From Streptomyces rhizoryzae (GTDB taxonomy: Bacteria > Actinomycetota > Actinomycetes > Streptomycetales > Streptomycetaceae): 64,000 bases of DNA. Both the position numbers and the translations under genes were made by a program. Shown piece by piece: positions 8,583 through 16,964 of the stretch (positions are counted from its first letter, which is position 1; each line of letters opens with the position of its first letter). Under the pieces are notes generated by a model. It worked only from the letters and a program-made list of their open reading frames with translations. It was not told the DNA's origin and did no database searches. The stretch spans positions 1-64,000 of the forward strand of contig NZ_JALMUV010000024.1 of assembly GCF_023155275.1 (NCBI RefSeq), written 5' to 3'.

Positions 8583-9998
8583 TCATCCGCCCTCCCGCCC
8601 GCGCAGCCGCCGGGCCGCGGCGCGCAGCAGGATCAGCAGGTCCTGGCCCGGCGACCAGCTGTCGATGTAGAGGTTGTCGAAGCGCGCCCGGTCCTCGGCG
8701 GGCGCGCCCTCGCGCAGCCCGTGCACCTGTGCCAGGCCGGTGATGCCGGGCGGCATCCGGTGCCGGGCCGCGTAGCCGGGGTGCCGGCGGGCGAACTCCG
8801 CGGCGCGGGCGGGCCGTTCGGGGCGCGGCCCGACCAGGCTCAGGTCGCCGCGCAGCACGTTCCACAGCTGCGGCAGGCCGTCCAGGCCGGTGCGGCGCAG
8901 CCACCGGCCGACCGGTCCCGGGCGGGCGCCGGGGCGCGCGGTGCGCAGCCGCAGCAGGGCGAAGCGGCGGCCGTCCCGGCCGGTCCGCTCGCGCCGGCTC
9001 AGCACGCCGGGGCCGTCCGCGCACCGCACCGCCAGCGCGCAGCCGAGCAGCAGCGGCGCGGTCGCCAGCAGCGCCGCCGACGCCAGCAGGACGTCCAGGG
9101 CCCGTTTGGCCGCCCCGCCGCGGCGGGGCGCGGCGGTCTCCAACGGCCGGCACGGGAACCCCCACAGGTGGCCGGTGCCCGGCGCCGGCGGCCGCCCGTC
9201 CCGCGCCGCGCCCGGCCCGGCCAGCCAGATGGCGGCGCCCTGCCCCTGGAAGCGGCGCAGCAGCGCGGCGGCGTACGGGTCGCTCTCCGGCAGCAGCAGG
9301 AACACCGCGTCGCGGACGGTGTGCCGGATGACGGCGCGGGTGAGGGCCTCGGCGGAGCGGAGCCGCGGCGGGACCGCGCCGGCCGGGGCGCCGTCGGGCG
9401 CGGCCGGGCCGGCCGGTACGACGCCCACCGGGCGCAGCCCGTACTCCGGGTGCGCCAGCAGCGCGGCGGCCAGCTGCCGGGCGGCCGGTTCCGGGCCGAC
9501 GAGCAGCGCCGAGCGGGGGCGGCGGCGGGCGGCGGCGCGCCGCGCCCGGTGCACCGCGGCCCGGCCGGCGGCGGCCAGCACCACCTGCCCGGCGATCGCG
9601 GACGCCAGCGCGGCCGGGCCCAGGTGCTGGCCGGGGCGCAGCGCGGCGAGCCCGGCGGCGACCGCGCACCAGCCGGTGGCGGCCCGGCCCAGCAGCGGCG
9701 CCAGCTCGTCCAGCGCGGTGGCGGCCGGGCCCGGACGGTACAGCCCGGCCCGGGAGGTGAGCAGCAGCAGGAGCGGGACGAGGGGGGCGAGCAGCGCCGG
9801 GTCGCGGACGCCGGCGAGGGCGGCGGCGCCGGCCGCGGCCAGGGCGTCGGCGGCGGCCAGCAGGGCGGGCACGGCCCACCGGGGCACGGTCCGCGCGGGC
9901 CGGGCCGGCGCCGCGGGGCCGGTGGACGGGCGGCGGGTCGGCCGGGTGTCGGGGGCCGGGCGGGGCAGCGGCGGCGCGTCGGCGCGGTCGGTGGTCAT
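8583..9998 (-). CDS. Polyprenyl-phosphate sugar-1-phosphate transferase (WcaJ/WbaP-type)
   Basis: A 471-residue membrane protein. The first half has several hydrophobic segments (about 40-150) and a nucleotide-binding-like region (SALLVGPEPAARQL). The C-terminal third is a bacterial sugar transferase domain, with KRALDVLLAS, a membrane re-entrant stretch, TGLDGLPQLWNVLRGD and LVGPRPERP. This enzyme type moves a sugar phosphate onto undecaprenyl phosphate, the first step of exopolysaccharide repeat synthesis. The start overlaps the upstream glycosyltransferase stop as ATGA, implying coupled translation. Confidence 0.88.
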   Translation of the reverse strand: MTTDRADAPPLPRPAPDTRPTRRPSTGPAAPARPARTVPRWAVPALLAAADALAAAGAAALAGVRDPALLAPLVPLLLLLTSRAGLYRPGPAATALDELAPLLGRAATGWCAVAAGLAALRPGQHLGPAALASAIAGQVVLAAAGRAAVHRARRAAARRRPRSALLVGPEPAARQLAAALLAHPEYGLRPVGVVPAGPAAPDGAPAGAVPPRLRSAEALTRAVIRHTVRDAVFLLLPESDPYAAALLRRFQGQGAAIWLAGPGAARDGRPPAPGTGHLWGFPCRPLETAAPRRGGAAKRALDVLLASAALLATAPLLLGCALAVRCADGPGVLSRRERTGRDGRRFALLRLRTARPGARPGPVGRWLRRTGLDGLPQLWNVLRGDLSLVGPRPERPARAAEFARRHPGYAARHRMPPGITGLAQVHGLREGAPAEDRARFDNLYIDSWSPGQDLLILLRAAARRLRGREGG

Positions 9999-11176
9999 CG
10001 GCCGGCCCGTTCCGCGGCGAGGACGGGCGGGACGGCCAGCAGCTCGCGGTAGACGTTCAGCACGGCGCCGGCGGTGCGCTGCACGTCGTGGGCCACCGCG
10101 ACGTGCTCGCGCAGCCGCCGGCCCAGCGCGGTCCGCCGTTCGGCGTCGGCGAGCAGCGCGGTGACGGCGCGGGCCAGGGCGGCCGGGTCGCCGGGCGGTA
10201 CCAGGCAGTCGTCGGCGGCGTCGGCCGGCAGGGACTCCCGGGCGCCGCCGACGTCGCCGAGCACCACCGGCCGGCCGCAGGCCATCGCCTCCAGCGGGAC
10301 CAGCGCCATGCCCTCCCGCAGGGACGGCAGGACGACCAGGTCGGCGGCCCGGTACCAGGGGACGGCGCTGTCGGCGGCGCCCGCGAAGAGCACCCCCTGC
10401 GGCGCGGCCCGGTGCAGCGCCGCCCGGTCCGGCCCGTCGCCGACCAGGACCAGACGGGCGCCGGGGACCGCCGCGGCCACCTCCGGCCAGGCCCGCAGCA
10501 GCACCGGCTGGCCCTTGCGCGGGCACAGCCGCGCCACGCACACCACCAGCGGCGCGCCGGACGGGACGGCGTTGTCGCGCAGCGCCGGCAGGGATTCCCG
10601 CAGCGCGTCGCGGACGGTGTCGTCGGCGGGTGAGCAGCGGCGCAGGTCGACGCCGTGGGGGACGACCACCCAGCGGGTGCGGACGCCCGCGGCGGTGCCG
10701 CGGGCCCGCTGCTCCTCGCCGGCGCACAGCAGCCGGTCGGTCCAGCGCGCCGCGTAGCGCTCCCAGATGCGGGCCGCCGTCCCGCCGGGCGCGTCGAACC
10801 GCCAGCGGTGCACCTGGTGGACGGTCGGGATGCGCCCGCGGACCGCCAGCCGGGCGGCGAACCCGGCGCGGCTGCCGTGGCTGTGGACCAGGTGCGGGCC
10901 GGTGCGGCGGATCAGCCGGGCCAGCCGCCGGGTGTCGGTGAGCGCCGTCTCGGCCGTCCAGTGGGCGGGCCAGAGCGCGACTTCGGCGCCCGCCACGGCG
11001 GCTTCGACGTGCAGGGTGCCGCCGGGCGGGGCGGCGACCACCACCCGCAGTCCGGCCGCCGTCTGGGACCGCACCAGGTCGGCGACGACCCGGGCGGTCC
11101 CGCCGTCGACCGGTTGGGACACGTGGAGGACCGTGAGCCGCTCCTGCGGCGGCTGGTCGTGTGGCAGCACGGGCAC
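9995..11176 (-). CDS. Glycosyltransferase family 4 protein
   Basis: A 393-residue GT-B glycosyltransferase. The N-terminal LTVLHVSQPVDGGTARVV is typical of GT4. VVVPHGVDL, ARLCPRKGQ and SLREGMALVPLEAMACG form the donor-binding half. The upstream-most start is GTG 11176, but GTG 11170 is better spaced (8 bases) from GGGGAG and may be the true one. It heads the run of three polysaccharide genes and lies 57 bases downstream of a secreted-protein gene, so all four may be one transcript. It probably extends the lipid-linked repeat unit. Confidence 0.88.
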   Translation of the reverse strand: MPVLPHDQPPQERLTVLHVSQPVDGGTARVVADLVRSQTAAGLRVVVAAPPGGTLHVEAAVAGAEVALWPAHWTAETALTDTRRLARLIRRTGPHLVHSHGSRAGFAARLAVRGRIPTVHQVHRWRFDAPGGTAARIWERYAARWTDRLLCAGEEQRARGTAAGVRTRWVVVPHGVDLRRCSPADDTVRDALRESLPALRDNAVPSGAPLVVCVARLCPRKGQPVLLRAWPEVAAAVPGARLVLVGDGPDRAALHRAAPQGVLFAGAADSAVPWYRAADLVVLPSLREGMALVPLEAMACGRPVVLGDVGGARESLPADAADDCLVPPGDPAALARAVTALLADAERRTALGRRLREHVAVAHDVQRTAGAVLNVYRELLAVPPVLAAERAGR

Positions 11177-11233
11177 TGCTCCCCTGGGGACCGAGGTGTC
11201 GGAACAACTCCGCGGGAATTACCGGCGCCGCGC

Positions 11234-12316
11234 TCAGTGCCCTGAATCGGCCTGGACGAAGAGCGCGCCGAGCAGATATCCCGCCTTTCGGGTGGTGAAG
11301 CGGAATGTCAGCCGGTCGCCGCCGTACCGGAGCGCCGGACGCAGATCGAAGACGTCGGAATCAAAGCCGTAAGTGGTGCGGTAAGCGGGGGTGCGAGGCG
11401 CCTGGCGGCCGAAATCGGTGATGGTCGAGTTCATCGCGCCATTCGCCGGATTGGCGGAATCGTGGAGCGCGACCGGAGTAATCCGGCCGGCCCCGGCGGA
11501 GATTCCGCTCTCGCTGCGGGGCATTCCGTGGTAGGCCACCGTTCCGGCCGCTCCGCGGGCCCCGGCCGGAATGCGCAGCCCGGTCAGGGCCACGGTCAGC
11601 GCCCGGCGGTGCGGGCCGAGCGCCTCGAAGCCGTCCCACAGGGCGAGGCGGCGCAGCGGTGCGTGCGGGTGGGCGTAGACGGCGACCAGCGCCCAGCCGC
11701 CCCAGGTCCCGGCCCGCGAACGGCCCTCGGCGGCGGCCACCTGGGCCACCGTGTACGCGCCCGGGCCGCCCCGCCGCACCAGCGCGGTGACGTCCGCGGA
11801 CGCCTGGTAGGCGTCGGTGCGGTAGGTGGTGCGGCGGCCGATCACCCCGTCCGCGCGGACCGTGCGGTAGCGGCCGCCGGGCCCGGCGAGCAGCACCCGG
11901 GCGGGGTCCAGGCCGGTCCGGTGGCCGCCGGCGAGCAGGTTGCCGCCCCAGTACAGGCGGGCGTAGCGCACCCGGGCGCCGGCCGGCAGGCGCAGCCGGG
12001 CGCGGCTGGAGGCCACCGTGTGCGGGTCGTCGTCGACGTCGAGGTAGCGCATCGGGCGGCCGCCGGGCCGGTCCGCGGCGCAGGACGGAGCCCGGCGGGC
12101 GGCGGCCCGGTGGCCGGCGGGCCGGCAGGTCAGCGTGGAATTGGCGGCCCGGGCGATACCGCCGTGACCGGTCTCGTGGAAGCGCTCGGCGAAAGGAATT
12201 CGGGTGGATTCGGCGGGGCCCGGGGCGGCCGCGGCCGAAGTCAGCGCGGCCGACAAAGCCAGGGCCGCGAGCGCGCATACGGTGCCGCGCCCGGTGCGGT
12301 CCATCGACTTCCGCAT
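11234..12316 (-). CDS. Secreted beta-rich protein (DUF3344-like), function unknown
   Basis: A 360-residue protein with a clear Sec signal peptide (RKSMDRTGRG then a hydrophobic stretch ending about TSAAAAPG). The mature part is beta-rich and includes YARLYWGGNL, WALVAVYAHP and a C-terminal TTYGFDSDVFDLRPAL. These features resemble extracellular DUF3344-type proteins, which is an impression rather than a firm match. ATG 12316 is chosen over an upstream in-frame codon because GGAGAGGAAGCC directly precedes it. It heads the polysaccharide operon and is divergent from a chaplin, so a cell-surface or matrix role is plausible. Confidence 0.7.
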   Translation of the reverse strand: MRKSMDRTGRGTVCALAALALSAALTSAAAAPGPAESTRIPFAERFHETGHGGIARAANSTLTCRPAGHRAAARRAPSCAADRPGGRPMRYLDVDDDPHTVASSRARLRLPAGARVRYARLYWGGNLLAGGHRTGLDPARVLLAGPGGRYRTVRADGVIGRRTTYRTDAYQASADVTALVRRGGPGAYTVAQVAAAEGRSRAGTWGGWALVAVYAHPHAPLRRLALWDGFEALGPHRRALTVALTGLRIPAGARGAAGTVAYHGMPRSESGISAGAGRITPVALHDSANPANGAMNSTITDFGRQAPRTPAYRTTYGFDSDVFDLRPALRYGGDRLTFRFTTRKAGYLLGALFVQADSGH

Positions 12317-12541
12317 GGCTTCCTCTCCGGCTTCAACCGTCAATCAGTCAAACAGGAGAGCACTCTGACAGAAATCATGTTGGAAATCGTGGCAGGCACG
12401 CCGCAGACCCGTCCGGGTTTCCGATCAGCCGAATACCAGCCAGACAGCCTAATGGAGCTGCATAAATGGTAACGGCCGCATCCATGGCCCATATTGTTCG
12501 TTGTGTCCGATGCCCCATTCGCGAACTGAAAGGAGAATGGG

Positions 12542-12892
12542 ATGAAGCGGTTCGTCAAGACCGCCGCGACGGCCGCGGCCACCTCGGCCCTGGTGCTGAG
12601 TGGCGCGGGCGTCGCCGCCGCCGACGGCGGCGGGCATCACGGCCGTGAGGGCCGTCATCACCACCGCCACCACGGCCACCACGGCCGTGACTTCGGCCGT
12701 TACGAGGAAGGCAACCGTCACCACGGCCGGGGCGGCGCGTTCGCGGCGGGCTTCGCCGCGCACTCGCCGGGTGTCCTCAGCGGCAACGTCATCCAGGTGC
12801 CGGTCAACATCCCGATCAACCTGTGCGGGAACAGCATCGACGTGATCGGGCTGCTGAACCCGGCCTTCGGAAACCGCTGCCTCAACAAGTGA
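12542..12892 (+). CDS. Short chaplin with histidine-rich insert
   Basis: A 116-residue secreted protein. A Sec signal peptide (MKRFVKTAATAAATSALVL, cleaved near AAA-DG) is followed by a roughly 35-residue His/Gly/Arg-rich segment with eleven histidines, then one C-terminal chaplin domain of about 43 residues. That domain contains SPGVLSGNVIQVPVNIPINL, CGNSIDVIGLLNPAFGN and two cysteines. Chaplins are hydrophobic amyloid-forming proteins that coat aerial hyphae and spores. The single domain and lack of an LPXTG sorting signal place it with the short chaplins. A GAAAGGAG site precedes ATG 12542. The His-rich insert is not part of the usual short-chaplin layout. Confidence 0.92.
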   Translation: MKRFVKTAATAAATSALVLSGAGVAAADGGGHHGREGRHHHRHHGHHGRDFGRYEEGNRHHGRGGAFAAGFAAHSPGVLSGNVIQVPVNIPINLCGNSIDVIGLLNPAFGNRCLNK

Positions 12893-12944
12893 CGCGGCGC
12901 CGGTCCGGAGGGACATCGGACCGGCCCCGGTCACGGCACACCGG

Positions 12945-12982
12945 GGCGGGGTGCCCACGGCTTCGGCCGCGGGCACCCCGCC
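12945..12982 (+). terminator. Terminator after the chaplin gene
   Basis: A perfect 12-bp stem, GGCGGGGTGCCC with GGGCACCCCGCC, encloses a 14-base loop. A smaller 8-bp hairpin (CCGGTCCG/CGGACCGG) lies just upstream at 12900-12924. Confidence 0.7.
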
Positions 12983-13046
12983 ACCCGGCCTCCCACCCCT
13001 TCTGACCTGCGCGGACCGCTTCGCACCGGCGCGCCATACTGGGGGC

Positions 13047-13907
13047 ATGGCGAGAAGCAGACGCGGGCGCGGCGGACCGGAACCCGTCATCGGGGCGATC
13101 GGCGGCGGCACCGCGGAACTGCGGCCGGACCGGGACCGCCCGGGCGGCTGGACGCTGCTGATCGACGGCGCCCCGCAGTCCCACGTGGACCTCGGCGACC
13201 CGGCGCACCTGGAGTTCTCCTACCAGCGGCGGCTCGGCCACATCGCCGACCTGGCCGCCCCGCCCGGCGCCCCGCTGCGCGCCGTCCACCTGGGCGGCGG
13301 CGCCCTGACGCTGGCCCGCTACATCGCCGCGACCCGGCCGCGCTCCACCCAGCAGGCCGTGGAGATCGACACCCCGCTGGTGGAGCTCGTCCGCAGGCAC
13401 CTGCCGCTGCCGGGCACCTGGCGGATACGGGTGCGCGGTGCGGACGCCCGCGCCGGGCTGGCGAAGATCCCGGACGGCTGGGCGGACCTGGTCATCGCCG
13501 ATGTCTTCGCCGGGGCCCGGACGCCCGCGCACCTGACCAGCGCCGAGTTCGCGGCGGAGGTGCGGCGGGCGCTGCGGCCCGGCGGCTGGTACGCGGCCAA
13601 CCTCGCCGACGGGCCGCCGCTCGCGTTCCTGCGCGGCCAGATCGCCACCGTCCACACCGTCTTCCCCGAACTGGCGTTGACCGCCGACCCGGCGGTGCTG
13701 CGCGGCCGGCGGTTCGGCAACGCGGTGCTGCTCGCCGCGGCGGGGCCGCTGCCGGTCGCGGAGCTGACCCGGCGGGCGGCCGGCGATCCGCACGCCGGCC
13801 GGGTCGAACACGGCCGGGCGCTGCTGGACTTCACCGGCGGCGCGGTCCCGGTCACCGACGCCACCGCGGTCGCCTCACCGGCCCCGCCGGCCGGTGCCTT
13901 CACCTGA
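13047..13907 (+). CDS. Spermidine-synthase-like methyltransferase-fold protein
   Basis: A 286-residue protein with the Rossmann fold of spermidine synthases and SAM-dependent methyltransferases. VHLGGGALTLARYI is the nucleotide-loop motif, QAVEIDTPLVELVR carries the acidic residue after strand beta2, and DLVIADVFAG corresponds to the catalytic-Asp strand. Standalone actinobacterial proteins of this type are often annotated as spermidine synthases, but true aminopropyltransferase activity is unproven. ATG 13047 has a GGGGG site. It lies between the chaplin gene and a convergent membrane-anchored protein gene, with no operon partners. Confidence 0.8.
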   Translation: MARSRRGRGGPEPVIGAIGGGTAELRPDRDRPGGWTLLIDGAPQSHVDLGDPAHLEFSYQRRLGHIADLAAPPGAPLRAVHLGGGALTLARYIAATRPRSTQQAVEIDTPLVELVRRHLPLPGTWRIRVRGADARAGLAKIPDGWADLVIADVFAGARTPAHLTSAEFAAEVRRALRPGGWYAANLADGPPLAFLRGQIATVHTVFPELALTADPAVLRGRRFGNAVLLAAAGPLPVAELTRRAAGDPHAGRVEHGRALLDFTGGAVPVTDATAVASPAPPAGAFT

Positions 13908-13960
13908 CGCCCGGCCGCCCGCGGGCCCGTCCCGTTCCGTCGCGCGCGTCAACTCCGCGG

Positions 13961-14524
13961 CTACGTCGCGTGGTTGAGGGTCTCCACGAACGGCGGGTGG
14001 CCGTTCCAGGTGCAGATCACCGAGGTGTGCGCCCCGCCGCCGGTGAAGTCCACCCGCAGCCACTGGTCCTGCTTCCACACCTGCATCTCCCAGCCCGCGT
14101 TGGGCGTCGCCGAGACCAGTTCCGCGGCGCCGGGACCCAGCGAGAGCACCACCCGGCCCCCGGCCGTGACGTAGCTGCGGACCCGGCCGGTGGCGGACGG
14201 GCCGCCGCCGTCGTCGGGGCCGGCGGACGGGGTGGGCGGGGCGGTGCGCGGGGCGCGGGACGGGGGCGTGGTCCGGGGCGGGTCGGAGGGGGCGGCGAAG
14301 GAGGGGGCCGCACCGGCCGGGGCGGTGGGCCGGGGCCGGTGGGTGGAGGAGACCTGCGGCAGGGCGGAGGCGGCCACCTGGTCGGACAGGGGCAGCGCGC
14401 GGGGCGCGTCGTACGCCGTGCCGGAGAGCACGGTGTGCACGCCGAACCACGACAGGGCGACGGCGGCGCCGGTCGCCAGCGTCCAGGCCGCCGCATGAAC
14501 CAGACCTCGTTGCATCTGCGTCAT
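13961..14524 (-). CDS. Membrane-anchored proline-rich protein of unknown function
   Basis: A 187-residue protein. One N-terminal hydrophobic segment (about residues 8-32) acts as an uncleaved anchor or signal peptide. A Pro/Ser/Thr-rich extracellular linker of about 70 residues follows, then a compact C-terminal domain including RVRSYVTAGGRVVLSLG, WEMQVWKQDQWLRVDF and SVICTWNGHPPF. I do not recognise the domain. It is divergent from a response regulator/histidine kinase operon, so it may be the sensor system's accessory or target protein. ATG 14524 and a second ATG at 14515 are both possible starts. Confidence 0.7.
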   Translation of the reverse strand: MTQMQRGLVHAAAWTLATGAAVALSWFGVHTVLSGTAYDAPRALPLSDQVAASALPQVSSTHRPRPTAPAGAAPSFAAPSDPPRTTPPSRAPRTAPPTPSAGPDDGGGPSATGRVRSYVTAGGRVVLSLGPGAAELVSATPNAGWEMQVWKQDQWLRVDFTGGGAHTSVICTWNGHPPFVETLNHAT

Positions 14525-14633
14525 CTTGCCGCACCCGCCGGGCCGGTGGCAGACCGTCCGGTGCCGGCACCGGGCCCGCCGGGACGTCAACCGTGCGCCG
14601 GGGGACTCGCCCGGATGGCGTACGGTGCCGCCC

Positions 14634-15326
14634 ATGGCACGTGTGCTCGTCGTCGAGGACGACCAGTTCGTACGCTCCGCGCTCATCCGGCACCTGACCG
14701 AGGCCGGCCACGCGGTGCGCAGCGTCGGGACCGCCCTGGCGGCGCTGCGCGAGGTGGCGCAGGTCGGCTTCGACGTGGTGGTGCTGGACCTGGGGCTGCC
14801 CGATCTGGACGGCGGGGAGGCGCTGAAGATGCTGCGCGGCGTCACCGACGTCCCGGTGATCATCGCCACCGCGCGGGACGACGAGGCGGAGATCGTCCGG
14901 CTGCTGAACGACGGCGCCGACGACTACCTCACCAAGCCGTTCTCCGTCGAGCACCTGTCGGCCCGGATGGCGGCCGTGCTGCGCCGGGCCCGGGGCGCGG
15001 CCCCCGGCGCAGAACCGCCCTCACGAGTGATCCGGGTCGGCGGGCTCGCCATCGATCCGCTGCGCCGCCGGGCCGAACTCGACGGCGCCGCGCTGGACCT
15101 GACCCGCCGCGAGTTCGACCTGCTGGCCTTCCTCGCCCAGCGCCCCGGCGTGGTCGTGGCCCGCCGCGAGCTCCTCGCCGAGGTCTGGCAGCAGTCCTAC
15201 GGCGACGACCAGACCATCGACGTCCACCTGTCCTGGCTGCGCCGCAAACTGGGCGAGACCGCCGCCCGCCCCCGCTACCTGCACACCCTGCGCGGCGTGG
15301 GCGTGAAGCTGGAGCCGCCGCGGTGA
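14634..15326 (+). CDS. OmpR/PhoB-family response regulator
   Basis: A 230-residue DNA-binding response regulator. The receiver domain occupies about 1-118: VVEDDQFVR holds the acidic pocket, VVLDLGLPD holds the phospho-accepting Asp, and DYLTKPF has the conserved Lys. A winged-helix output domain follows (DLTRREFDLLAFLAQRPG, DVHLSWLRRKL). ATG 14634 is chosen because the receiver motif starts at once. The start of the kinase gene overlaps its stop in GTGA, so the two are co-translated. Its targets are unknown. The divergent membrane protein and the downstream chitinase are natural candidates. Confidence 0.95.
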   Translation: MARVLVVEDDQFVRSALIRHLTEAGHAVRSVGTALAALREVAQVGFDVVVLDLGLPDLDGGEALKMLRGVTDVPVIIATARDDEAEIVRLLNDGADDYLTKPFSVEHLSARMAAVLRRARGAAPGAEPPSRVIRVGGLAIDPLRRRAELDGAALDLTRREFDLLAFLAQRPGVVVARRELLAEVWQQSYGDDQTIDVHLSWLRRKLGETAARPRYLHTLRGVGVKLEPPR

Positions 15327-16813
15327 TCCGGCCGCGGCGGGCGGCCGCCGCGCCGGCGGAGACGCTGCGCTGGGCGCTGGTCAAGGTGGCCCTGGCGGTC
15401 ACCACGATGGTTGCCGTGGCGTTCGCGGTCCCGCTGGGCCTGGTCGTCAAGGAGCTGGCGTCCGACCGCGCCTACGGAGGCGCCGAACGGCAGGCCGCCG
15501 CGCTCGGCCCGGTGCTCGCCATCACCACCGACCGCACCCAGCTGGAACGGGCCCTGGCCAGCGCCGAGACCGGCCCCGGCGGCCGGATCGGGATCCACGT
15601 CCCGGCGGGCGGGCCCGGCGGCGGGCCGGCCGGGGTCGGCGCCCGCCGGGCCGCACCGGCCGATGTCGCCGCCGCCGCCCGGCTCGGCCGCGCCGCCATC
15701 GCCCAGGTCCCCGGCGGCACGGCGCTGCTCCAGCCCACCGCGGTCGCCTCCGGTATCGCGGTGGTCGAGGTCTACGTGCCCGACGACGCGCTCACCGCCG
15801 GCGTCGCCGCCTCCTGGGCGGTGCTGGCCGGCGTCGGCCTGGCGCTGGTCATCGGGTCGGTCGCGGTCGCCGACCGGCTCGGCACCAGGCTGGTGCGCCC
15901 GGCCCAGCACCTGGCCGCCGCCGCCCACGACCTGGGCCGCGGCGACCTCGGCGTCCGGGTCCGGGAGGACGGTCCGGCCGAACTGCGCTCGGCGGCCTCC
16001 GCGTTCAACTCCATGGCCGACCGGGTCGTCCAGCTGCTGGCCAACGAGCGGGAGCTGGCCGCCGACCTCTCGCACCGGCTGCGCACCCCGCTGACGGTGC
16101 TGCGGCTCAACGCCGCCTCGCTCGGCGACGGCCCGGCCGCCGAGCAGACCCGCACCGCCGTCGAACAGCTGGAAGGGGAGGTCGACCAGATCATCCGCAC
16201 CGCCCGCGCCCAGCGCGCGCACACCGCGCAGACCGCACCGGCCGCCGCCGCGGCCGGCTGCGACGCGGCCGAAGTGATCCGCGAGCGGATGGCGTTCTGG
16301 TCCGCGCTCGCCGAGGACGAGGGCCGGGCCGCCCGGGTCGCCGGCGCGGACCGCCCGGCCCGGGTGCCGGTCGCCCGCCCCGACCTCGCCGCGGCCCTGG
16401 ACGCGCTGCTCGGCAACGTCTTCCGGCACACCCCCGAGGGCACCGCGTTCGCCGTGGACGTCCACCACGCCGACGACGCGGTGATCGTGCTGGTCTCGGA
16501 CGCCGGGCCGGGCATCGCCGACCCGGTCGCCGCCCTGCGCCGCGGCTGGTCCGGCGGCCGGGGGCAGCGCCCGGCGGACCGGGGCGGCTCCACCGGCCTG
16601 GGGCTGGACATCGTCCGGCGGCTGGCCGAGTCCACCGGCGGCGACGTCCGCATCGGCCGGTCCGTGCTGGGCGGCACCGAGGTCCGGGTGTGGCTGGCGC
16701 TCGGCGGGCGGCGGGCCGCCCGGGGGGCGCGGCGCGGCCACCGGCTGCGGCGCCGGCTGCGCGGCCGCATCCGGGCCGCCCGGGGCCGGCGGCGGCCGGC
16801 CGGCGGCTCTTAA
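15323..16813 (+). CDS. Sensor histidine kinase
   Basis: A 496-residue membrane kinase. A first membrane helix (about 20-40) and a second (about 155-180) enclose a roughly 110-residue extracytoplasmic sensor region. A HAMP linker is followed by the H-box DLSHRLRTPLTVLRL, whose His is the phosphorylation site. The ATPase domain then shows an N-box (LDALLGNVFRHTPEG), a G1 box (DAGPGIAD) and a G2-like GSTGLGLDIVRR. The tail is very Arg-rich. It overlaps the response regulator gene by 4 bases. The signal is unknown. Confidence 0.95.
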   Translation: MIRPRRAAAAPAETLRWALVKVALAVTTMVAVAFAVPLGLVVKELASDRAYGGAERQAAALGPVLAITTDRTQLERALASAETGPGGRIGIHVPAGGPGGGPAGVGARRAAPADVAAAARLGRAAIAQVPGGTALLQPTAVASGIAVVEVYVPDDALTAGVAASWAVLAGVGLALVIGSVAVADRLGTRLVRPAQHLAAAAHDLGRGDLGVRVREDGPAELRSAASAFNSMADRVVQLLANERELAADLSHRLRTPLTVLRLNAASLGDGPAAEQTRTAVEQLEGEVDQIIRTARAQRAHTAQTAPAAAAAGCDAAEVIRERMAFWSALAEDEGRAARVAGADRPARVPVARPDLAAALDALLGNVFRHTPEGTAFAVDVHHADDAVIVLVSDAGPGIADPVAALRRGWSGGRGQRPADRGGSTGLGLDIVRRLAESTGGDVRIGRSVLGGTEVRVWLALGGRRAARGARRGHRLRRRLRGRIRAARGRRRPAGGS

Positions 16814-16835
16814 CCGCTCCCTTCCGCTTCCTTAA

Positions 16836-16853
16836 GGCGGCCATAATTCCGCC
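16836..16853. promoter_or_regulatory. Inverted repeat upstream of the chitinase gene
   Basis: GGCGG-N8-CCGCC lies in the 151-base gap between the kinase and chitinase genes, in a locally AT-richer patch (cttaaggcggccataattcc). It may be an operator or part of the chitinase promoter. Evidence is symmetry and position only. Confidence 0.3.
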
Positions 16854-16964
16854 AACCCCCGTACCGTAAACGCCGTTTGTCCGTTTCGCTGCCGCTAGCG
16901 TGCGGGACGCGCCACCACCCCCCACGGTGCGCCCCACCCCCATGCGACGAACAGGCAGGCAGAG

